Assembly: GCF_000382165.1 (NCBI RefSeq)
Contig: NZ_KB907711.1
Coordinates: 62,001-126,000, forward strand
Length of the DNA: 64,000 bases
Source of the DNA: Arsukibacterium perlucidum DSM 18276
GTDB taxonomy: Bacteria; Pseudomonadota; Gammaproteobacteria; Enterobacterales; Alteromonadaceae
Direction: 5' to 3'
Shown here: positions 58,317-64,000 of the stretch, in pieces
How the letters are laid out: each line of letters starts with the position of its first letter
Position numbering within the stretch: the first letter of the stretch is position 1
Translations under genes and position numbers: made by a program
Notes under the pieces: generated by a model
The model's input: the letters and a program-made list of their open reading frames with translations, nothing else
The model's database searches: none
What the model was told of the DNA's origin: nothing

Positions 58317-60578
58317 ATGAAAAAAAATCTTAATAAAACACTCCTGGCTGGCATGATGAGCATGCTGCTGGCATCAGGCGCCGCTTTTGCCAACGAGCCA
58401 CAAAAACCTGAAATGGCCAAACCGCAAGGGGCTGTTGCTACAGGCGCAGCCAAAGGCACGGCTGCAAGAAATAATCAGTTTTGGTGGCCAAATCAACTTG
58501 ATTTAACACCACTGCGTGATCACGATGCACGATCTAACCCCTATGGCGCCAACTTCAGTTACGCTGATGCCTTTAGCAAACTGGACCTGGCCAAAGTGAA
58601 ACAAGATATCAATGCGCTGCTTACCGAATCACAAGATTGGTGGCCAGCCGACTTTGGCAATTATGGCCCGTTTTTTATCCGTATGACCTGGCACAGTGCC
58701 GGAACCTACCGCACGCTGGATGGCCGTGGCGGCGCTGGTGGTGGCCAGCAACGTTTTGAGCCTCTGAACAGCTGGCCGGACAACGCAAGCCTGGATAAAG
58801 CGCGGCGTTTACTCTGGCCGGTAAAACAGAAATATGGTGAAGCACTGTCATGGTCAGATTTAATGGTGCTGGCCGGTAATGTGGCGCTGGAGAACATGGG
58901 TTTTCAAACTTACGGTTTTGCCGGTGGCCGGGCGGATGACTGGGAACCCGATATGGTGTACTGGGGACCAGAAGTGGAAATGCTGGCCAGTGACCGGCAA
59001 GATGCCGATGGTAAGTTACAACGCCCACTGGGCGCCACTCACATGGGCCTGATCTACGTTAACCCGGAAGGGCCAAGAGGTGTACCAGACCCACTGGGCT
59101 CAGCTAAAAACATCCGGGTAGCCTTCGAGCGCATGGCGATGAACGATGAAGAAACCCTGGCATTAATTGCCGGCGGCCATACTTTCGGCAAAATGCATGG
59201 CGCGCACAAACCAGCAGATTGCGTGGGTGCCGAACCCGCTGCAGCAGGTATTGAAGAGCAAGGTTTCGGCTGGAAAAATAAATGCGGTAAAGGCCATTCC
59301 GAAGATACCGTCACCAGCGGCCTGGAAGGCGCCTGGACCCAGGCTCCAACCCGTTGGACCTCGCTGTATTTAAGCAATCTGCTTAACTTTGAATGGAAGC
59401 AAACCCGCAGCCCGGCCGGTGCTATCCAGTGGATACCAACTGATGAGTCGCTGCATAAAGTCGTACCTGATGCGCATATTGAAGGCAAGTTTAACCCGCC
59501 GGTGATGACCACAGCCGACCTGGCGCTGAAGTTTGACCCGGAATATCGCAAAATTGCCGAGCGCTTCTTAGCTGATCCGGAAGAGTACCGCTTAGCCTTT
59601 GCTAAAGCCTGGTACAAATTAACCCACCGTGACATGGGCCCGCCGCGTAACTTCTTAGGTAGCGAAGTACCAAAAGACGTGCTGCTATGGCAAGACCCGA
59701 TAGATCAAAAAACCGAGTCTACTATTAATGAGCGGGATGTTAAAAACCTTAAAGCCAAAATTTTAGACACCGGTTTAACTGTGCCGGAACTGGTGCGCGT
59801 CGCCTGGGCATCAGCTGCCAGCTACCGCAACAGCGATATGCGTGGCGGTGCCAATGGTGCCCGGCTTGCGTTAATGCCGCAAAAAGATTGGGCGGTAAAT
59901 AACCCGGCTGAAACCGCTAAGGTACTTGAAGCCCTGAAAGGTATTCAGACTGACTTTAACAAAAACAGAAGAAAAGTATCACTGGCTGATTTAATTGTAC
60001 TCGGTGGTGCGGCTGCCATTGAAAAAGCAGCTGAAGATGCTGGTTACAACATTACCGTGCCATTTAAACCTGGTCGGGGTGATGCCACGCAGGAAATGAC
60101 TGATGTTAATGCTTTCAGCTTGCTGGAATTGACGGCGGACGGTTTCAGAAACTACTTTGATGCTGCTGCCAGCTATAAGTCACCAACAGAAATGCTGGTT
60201 GATAAAGCAGACCAGCTGGACCTGAGTGTGCCGGAAATGACGGTATTGATTGGTGGCTTGCGGGCACTGGATGCCAATTATCAGGGCACCAGGCATGGCG
60301 TTTTTACCGATAAACCCGGCACCTTAAACAACGACTTCTTTGTTAACTTGCTGGATATGTCCACAGTGTGGAAAAAATCGGCTACTGACGGAGTCTATGA
60401 AGGCTTTGATCGCAAGTCAGGTAACAAAAAATGGTCAGCAACCCCGGTCGATTTAGTGTTTGGTTCAAACTCGGAGTTGCGCGCAGTTGCCGAAGTGTAT
60501 GCTTTTGACACGTCGAAACAAAAGTTTGCTGACGATTTTGTTAAAGCCTGGACTAAGGTCATGAACCTGGACCGCTAA
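58317..60578 (+). CDS. katG: Catalase-peroxidase with signal peptide (periplasmic KatG)
   Basis: 753 residues. A Sec signal peptide ([25 protein letters not shown]) implies export, unlike cytoplasmic KatG. Distal active site Arg122, Trp125, His126 in [11 protein letters not shown], proximal His288 in [10 protein letters not shown]. The Met-Tyr-Trp crosslink needed for catalase activity is complete: Trp125, Tyr247 (GLIYVNPEG) and Met273 (ERMAM), spaced 26 residues as in known KatGs. C-terminal duplicated domain from about 445. It decomposes hydrogen peroxide in the periplasm. Possible -10 TATACT at 58253; no convincing OxyR site seen. A terminator follows. Confidence 0.96.
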   Translation: MKKNLNKTLLAGMMSMLLASGAAFANEPQKPEMAKPQGAVATGAAKGTAARNNQFWWPNQLDLTPLRDHDARSNPYGANFSYADAFSKLDLAKVKQDINALLTESQDWWPADFGNYGPFFIRMTWHSAGTYRTLDGRGGAGGGQQRFEPLNSWPDNASLDKARRLLWPVKQKYGEALSWSDLMVLAGNVALENMGFQTYGFAGGRADDWEPDMVYWGPEVEMLASDRQDADGKLQRPLGATHMGLIYVNPEGPRGVPDPLGSAKNIRVAFERMAMNDEETLALIAGGHTFGKMHGAHKPADCVGAEPAAAGIEEQGFGWKNKCGKGHSEDTVTSGLEGAWTQAPTRWTSLYLSNLLNFEWKQTRSPAGAIQWIPTDESLHKVVPDAHIEGKFNPPVMTTADLALKFDPEYRKIAERFLADPEEYRLAFAKAWYKLTHRDMGPPRNFLGSEVPKDVLLWQDPIDQKTESTINERDVKNLKAKILDTGLTVPELVRVAWASAASYRNSDMRGGANGARLALMPQKDWAVNNPAETAKVLEALKGIQTDFNKNRRKVSLADLIVLGGAAAIEKAAEDAGYNITVPFKPGRGDATQEMTDVNAFSLLELTADGFRNYFDAAASYKSPTEMLVDKADQLDLSVPEMTVLIGGLRALDANYQGTRHGVFTDKPGTLNNDFFVNLLDMSTVWKKSATDGVYEGFDRKSGNKKWSATPVDLVFGSNSELRAVAEVYAFDTSKQKFADDFVKAWTKVMNLDR

Positions 60579-60598
60579 GCTGTAATGTTGACAAACCC

Positions 60599-60621
60599 AA
60601 AGGGCCTGCGGGCCCTTTTTT
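60599..60621 (+). terminator. Terminator after katG
   Basis: AAAGGGCC-tgcg-GGCCCTTT (60599-60618) and a T run, 20 bp after the stop. Confidence 0.85.
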
Positions 60622-60685
60622 GTTGCCCCGCCATGCTATGTTTCTTTAATTTATATGAAGCCGGGAAGCATGGCTCAGCACAAGT

Positions 60686-61126
60686 TTAGCTATTTTTTAA
60701 ATTACGGCTATTCCAGTCCCGCTGCATTTCAAAAAACAAAAATGATGCCGTCCAGGTAATTAGCACCAGCCCGGTCAGCGACTCAATACCGGTTAAATAT
60801 CTCAGCTCACCTAACGGCGCAATATCACCAAAACCTACTGTGCTATACACCGTAAAGGAAAAATAAACGCAATCCATTACGCTGCCATCAAAATTGCCAC
60901 TAAGCTCGCCCCAGCCATCAGCGTTGTGCATAAAGTAATAGGCCAGGGCAAACACCCAAATCTCCAGCGTATGCGCAACCAGCGCACCAAAAACCCCCAC
61001 CACAATCCGGTAGCGGTGTTTAATGTTCAGTTTTGGAATATTAACCGTCAGCCGGTACAAAAACTCGTAATGAATGGTAACCACAATCGCGACAATCACA
61101 CTGTTTAACAGCCACACTGAGATCAT
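60686..61126 (-). CDS. Two-helix K+ channel-like protein
   Basis: 146 residues from ATG 61126 (GGAGG 8 nt upstream). Four hydrophobic stretches: two early helices (about 5-25 and 40-65), then the pore region with filter TVGFGD in MDCVYFSFTVYSTVGFGDIAP and a final helix. The order fits an Ion_trans_2 (voltage-insensitive K+ channel) pore preceded by an extra helix pair. No regulatory RCK domain is attached. Probably a small homotetrameric potassium channel. Confidence 0.85.
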   Translation of the reverse strand: MISVWLLNSVIVAIVVTIHYEFLYRLTVNIPKLNIKHRYRIVVGVFGALVAHTLEIWVFALAYYFMHNADGWGELSGNFDGSVMDCVYFSFTVYSTVGFGDIAPLGELRYLTGIESLTGLVLITWTASFLFFEMQRDWNSRNLKNS

Positions 61127-61230
61127 TCTATTGTCCTCCAACTAATCGGCTGATTTCTTAATGACCCATCTAAGCAGCGGCTTTTGCAGCACTACAAGCA
61201 GCATAAAAAATAATAATGCTACCCCAAACA

Positions 61231-62520
61231 TTATTTCTTGGTGTCGCGCGGCTTAGCTGCAGACTTAGGCTTAGCTTTCGGTTTAGGCTTACTGCTTTTT
61301 TCCAGGTTAATTGCGGTTTCACTGGCTTTATTAGAGCGGCCAGATAATACCTTGCGCGAAATACTTTTTAGCAGCGACTCCCGGTTACTCACTTCAAAGC
61401 CTGGCTTAATGATACGTTTAATATCGCTGCCTATCAGCTTTTGAATGCGCTCTAAGGTTTGCTCTTCTTCGCGGCTGACAAAGGAAATAGCAGTGCCTGA
61501 GGCCCCTGCCCGCCCGGTACGGCCAATCCGGTGTACATAATCTTCCGGTAAATAAGGCAGGTTAAAGTTCACCACATAATCCAGCCCCTGAATATCCAGG
61601 CCACGGGCTGCCACCTCAGTGGCAATTAACACCTGCAACTTGGCCGATTTAAAATCAGCAATAGCACGGCGGCGGGTGCCCTGGCTTTTATCGCCATGGC
61701 AAACCGCAGCATTAACTTTACTCTTTTGCAGATCGGCTAACAGGCGGTCGGCCTGCTCTTTGGTGCTGGTAAATACCAACACCTGAAACCAGTTATGTTC
61801 GGCTAATAACTGCTCAAACAACTCGATTTTGCGGCTTTCTTCCACCGGGTAAATCACATGGTTTACCGTATCGGCAGTACTATTGGCTTTCGCCACCCGG
61901 ATTTGCTGATGATTATTCAGAATTTTATGCGACAACTCGTTTACCGCAGGTGACGTGGTGGCGGAAAACAGCATAGTCTGGCGCTTAGCGGCAGTTTGCT
62001 GCATTAAGTTCAGTACATCAGTGCTAAAACCCATATCTAACATACGGTCGGCCTCATCCAGCACCACAAATTCAACATCGCTTAATATAACGTTGCCCAG
62101 TGCCATATGCTCTAATAACCGGCCTGGGGTGCTAATGACAATATCTACGCCTGCCGTTAATTTATTTGCCTGACCACCCATTTTTACGCCACCGTATAAT
62201 GCGGTGACACTAACGGCTAAAAATCTGGCATAGTCACTGACAGAAGCAGCTATTTGCTCAGCCAGTTCGCGGGTTGGCGTCAGAATTAACGCCCGTGGAC
62301 GGCGCTCGACTGTTGCTTTGGGTTTATCCAGCATCTGTTGTAACACCGGAATAGCAAAAGCAGCGGTTTTACCCGTGCCGGTTTGCGCCGTTACCTGTAA
62401 ATCCTTGCCGCGACGCGCAGGCACAATAGCCTGGCTTTGCACCGGTGTCATTTCACTATAGCCACATTCAAGCAGCGCACGTTGTAAATCAGGAGCTAAA
62501 TCTAACGATGAAAATTGCAT
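61231..62520 (-). CDS. DEAD-box RNA helicase, RhlE-like
   Basis: 429 residues. Q motif FSSLDLAPDLQRALLECGYSEMTPVQ, AQTGTGKTAAF, DEAD, SAT and HRIGRTGRAG are all present; the C-terminal tail is short and Lys/Ser/Pro rich (SKPKPKAKPKSAAKP). The length and tail fit RhlE rather than SrmB, DbpA or CsdA. It unwinds RNA during ribosome assembly or mRNA decay. AGAGGAAA precedes the ATG. A cold-shock-type gene with a CSD domain lies 590 bp away but they are separate units. Confidence 0.92.
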   Translation of the reverse strand: MQFSSLDLAPDLQRALLECGYSEMTPVQSQAIVPARRGKDLQVTAQTGTGKTAAFAIPVLQQMLDKPKATVERRPRALILTPTRELAEQIAASVSDYARFLAVSVTALYGGVKMGGQANKLTAGVDIVISTPGRLLEHMALGNVILSDVEFVVLDEADRMLDMGFSTDVLNLMQQTAAKRQTMLFSATTSPAVNELSHKILNNHQQIRVAKANSTADTVNHVIYPVEESRKIELFEQLLAEHNWFQVLVFTSTKEQADRLLADLQKSKVNAAVCHGDKSQGTRRRAIADFKSAKLQVLIATEVAARGLDIQGLDYVVNFNLPYLPEDYVHRIGRTGRAGASGTAISFVSREEEQTLERIQKLIGSDIKRIIKPGFEVSNRESLLKSISRKVLSGRSNKASETAINLEKSSKPKPKAKPKSAAKPRDTKK

Positions 62521-62572
62521 CAGGTTTCCTCTGTAGCAGCGCTACAGTTTTAAATTAGGGGGTACATCAAAA

Positions 62573-62878
62573 TTAGTCTGCGGTTACATCACTGACCCGA
62601 GGCTTATGCTGGCAAGCCTTGGCCAAAATTTCTATATAGAACGCCGGCAACTCCTGCGCTACGGCAGCATCAATATGTTTATTGATTTCAGAAGTGAAAA
62701 TTTTCTCAGCGGTCTCTTCTATTGCACCAAAGCGGCAGTCAAACGTCCAGTAGTCCATGTCATCTGGCAGAGTCTTACGTCTCTCTCTGGCCAGGTACTT
62801 TTTAATTTCATGCTTAATAGCATCGGCCAAACGGGCCGTGTTCAGCTTAGCGTGAGTTAACGCGAATGTTTTTTTCAT
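62573..62878 (-). CDS. DUF6172 family protein
   Basis: 101 residues. MKKTFALTHAKLNTARLADAIKHEIKKYLARERRKTLP, MDYWTFDCRFGA and the closing AFYIEILAKACQHKP match DUF6172 proteins as I know them, an uncharacterised family of about 100 residues in marine gammaproteobacteria. Soluble, basic first half, possibly nucleic-acid binding. AGGA lies upstream. It precedes the helicase gene on the same strand with a 50-bp gap, so co-transcription is possible. Confidence 0.8.
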   Translation of the reverse strand: MKKTFALTHAKLNTARLADAIKHEIKKYLARERRKTLPDDMDYWTFDCRFGAIEETAEKIFTSEINKHIDAAVAQELPAFYIEILAKACQHKPRVSDVTAD

Positions 62879-63112
62879 TAAAATTCCTACAGGTTTGCAC
62901 TCAAAAGCTGAACGCGCTAAATAATGCGCGCATTCTACATGGATAAGCAGCAGATAACTGCCATTATCTGCTAATTACCCGTACATTTAAGCCGTCAACC
63001 TCACGCTTCAAACATTAAGCAGTAAAGGACAACACGCAGTAAGTAGCTTAAAATCACCAGTAAGCGTAGTGCATGCGGGACTATTGTAAAAGAAAATGGT
63101 TGGCTGAACTTA
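62879..63112. other. Intergenic region without features
   Basis: About 230 bp between the DUF6172 and CSD-DUF1294 genes. It holds an imperfect dyad around GCGCTAAATAATGCGCGC (about 62916-62933) but no gene, and I see no terminator with a T run. Confidence 0.4.
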
Positions 63113-63697
63113 CTACCCGAACACCCGGGCCAAATACAGCAGCAACCCCAAATTCAGGAATACGCTGCACCAAAACACCCGTAAAAATGGTTTTTTCTTA
63201 GATTTATGCCGCAGCCAGCTTTGCGCCAGTAAAGCACCAGGCCAGCCCCCCAATAACGACAGCAACTGTAAGGTATTCTCAGGCGTGCGTTGCTGACCGG
63301 CCTTTTGTGACCTTTGCTTATCCAGAGCATACACCACAAACGTGAATAAACTCAGGCAGGCATAGCAGACTAAAACATAATAATGCAGTTTGCCAAACCA
63401 GCAGGCTGCTGCTAGCAGACAAAAGAACAGCAGCACCACTTTTAGCGCCCAACTCCCCCCTGCTTTAGCCGATTTAACCACCTGCTTTTCACCGGCATAC
63501 GTAACGCCTTGTGCCTGGCTACGGCCTTGCTGGTCTTTTGCAACCGAATAGGTAACCACCTCACCCACCTGTGGCCGACGGCCGCGGTTCTGCAGCGCCT
63601 TAGCATGCAAAAACACACGCTCACCTTTAAGCACCGGCTGAATAAAACCAAAGCCTTTATCATCATCCCACTGGGTTATTTTTCCTTTAGTGCGCAC
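63113..63697 (-). CDS. Cold-shock domain fused to DUF1294 membrane protein
   Basis: 194 residues from GTG 63697. The first 65 residues are a cold-shock OB fold (GKITQWDDDKGFGFIQPVLKGERVFLHAKAL, RNP-like GFGFI and VFLH), the rest a DUF1294 region with three or four membrane helices (VVLLFFCLLAAACWFG, YYVLVCYACLSLFTFVVYALDKQRS, LLSLLGGWPGALLAQ). The fusion of an RNA/DNA-binding domain to a small membrane protein is a common but unexplained architecture. The GTG overlaps the TAG of the methyltransferase by one base (TAGTG), so it is probably translated after it. Confidence 0.92.
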   Translation of the reverse strand: MRTKGKITQWDDDKGFGFIQPVLKGERVFLHAKALQNRGRRPQVGEVVTYSVAKDQQGRSQAQGVTYAGEKQVVKSAKAGGSWALKVVLLFFCLLAAACWFGKLHYYVLVCYACLSLFTFVVYALDKQRSQKAGQQRTPENTLQLLSLLGGWPGALLAQSWLRHKSKKKPFLRVFWCSVFLNLGLLLYLARVFG

Positions 63698-64000
63698 TAC
63701 TTTTTCTTCGCCGTCAGTAAAAAAACTGGGTACTGGCCATGTGGTTTGTGCACAACACTGGCATCTACGACCTCAACGTCCTGAAACCCCGCTTGTTCAG
63801 CGGCTACGGCAATGGCTTGGCGATCAAAGCCCATGTGATAAACACCAGTATCTTCTGTATGAAAACTACCGTCTTCAGTATCAAGATCCGATATAGCAAT
63901 AACACCACCACTGTTAAGCAGCGTATAAAACGTAACAAACATTGCAGCGATGTCCTGCACGTGGTGCATGGTCATTGACGATATAATGCCATCAAATTTG
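63697..64000 (-). CDS. Class I methyltransferase, N-terminus beyond the window
   Basis: 101 visible C-terminal residues; the frame is open to the window edge (KFDGIISS then MTMHHVQDIAAMFVTFYTLLNSGG). The order motif II (FDGIISSMTMHHV), VIAISDLDTEDGSFH, GFDRQAIAVAAEQAGFQDVEV and a closing strand fits small SAM methyltransferases of the UbiE/Methyltransf_11 group. The SAM-binding motif I is outside. It is upstream of and coupled to the CSD-DUF1294 gene. Confidence 0.85.
   Translation of the reverse strand, partial: KFDGIISSMTMHHVQDIAAMFVTFYTLLNSGGVIAISDLDTEDGSFHTEDTGVYHMGFDRQAIAVAAEQAGFQDVEVVDASVVHKPHGQYPVFLLTAKKK

Overview
The window is a stretch of gammaproteobacterial chromosome. Gene content (Tas-type aldo-keto reductase, RhlE helicase, SelD/MnmH, GlyGly-CTERM protease, TonB-dependent sucrose locus, DUF6172 and DUF3429 proteins) and moderate GC point to an aquatic Alteromonadales/Chromatiaceae-like bacterium of the Rheinheimera/Arsukibacterium type. 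That placement is inference; no rRNA or tRNA gene is present to test it.

Layout. 1-3.3 kb: 3' part of a subtilisin-like exoprotease with tandem Ca-binding repeats and a GlyGly-CTERM tail. 3.4-9.9 kb: P2-type cation ATPase, a lipoprotein, an Arc/SPFH pair, and a divergent BlaI/M56 (BlaR1-like) pair with twin operators. 9.9-16.8 kb: chemoreceptor, selenium tRNA-modification genes mnmH and selD, an LTA4H-like M1 peptidase, and a three-gene cluster of DCC, unknown and DUF3429 proteins. 16.8-23.3 kb: integron gene-cassette array without a visible integrase, ending in a truncated attC next to a Phd/ParE toxin-antitoxin pair. 23.4-43.7 kb: ordinary chromosome with HDOD protein, Tas, M16 and M14 peptidases, esterases, glutathionyl-hydroquinone reductase, FIST protein, PBP4B-like hydrolase, ABC exporter and a decayed DUF924 gene. 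43.7-49.4 kb: PstS-like/outer-membrane-protein pair with a consensus CRP site, two GNATs, Xre plus membrane protein, SixA-like phosphatase, RNase J-like protein. 49.5-58.2 kb: sucrose locus (TonB receptor, LacI regulator, MFS transporter, amylosucrase, fructokinase) tied together by a recurring palindrome. 58.3-64 kb: exported KatG, K+ channel, RhlE, DUF6172, CSD-DUF1294 protein, and a methyltransferase cut by the window end.

The most unusual region is the cassette array. Boundaries can be drawn to the base because the first bases of each unit are complementary to the R'' box at its own 3' end (for example 11 nt in the second cassette), which shows these are genuine attC-bounded units. Two attC sites share 74 identical bases, as in sedentary chromosomal integrons. 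Every intact cassette product has a signal peptide or membrane segment, and three adjacent ones are exported serine-hydrolase-fold proteins (ClpP-like lipoprotein, beta-lactamase-like lipoprotein, trypsin-like protease). One cassette ORF runs through its attC, so its last two dozen residues are encoded by recombination-site DNA; another attC has lost its R'' box and appears to have fused two cassettes into one unit.

A second coherent system is the sucrose locus, in which TonB-dependent uptake, inner-membrane transport, intracellular amylosucrase and fructokinase are preceded by copies of CTTAAACGTTTAAG, the probable operator of the LacI-family gene in the middle of the locus.
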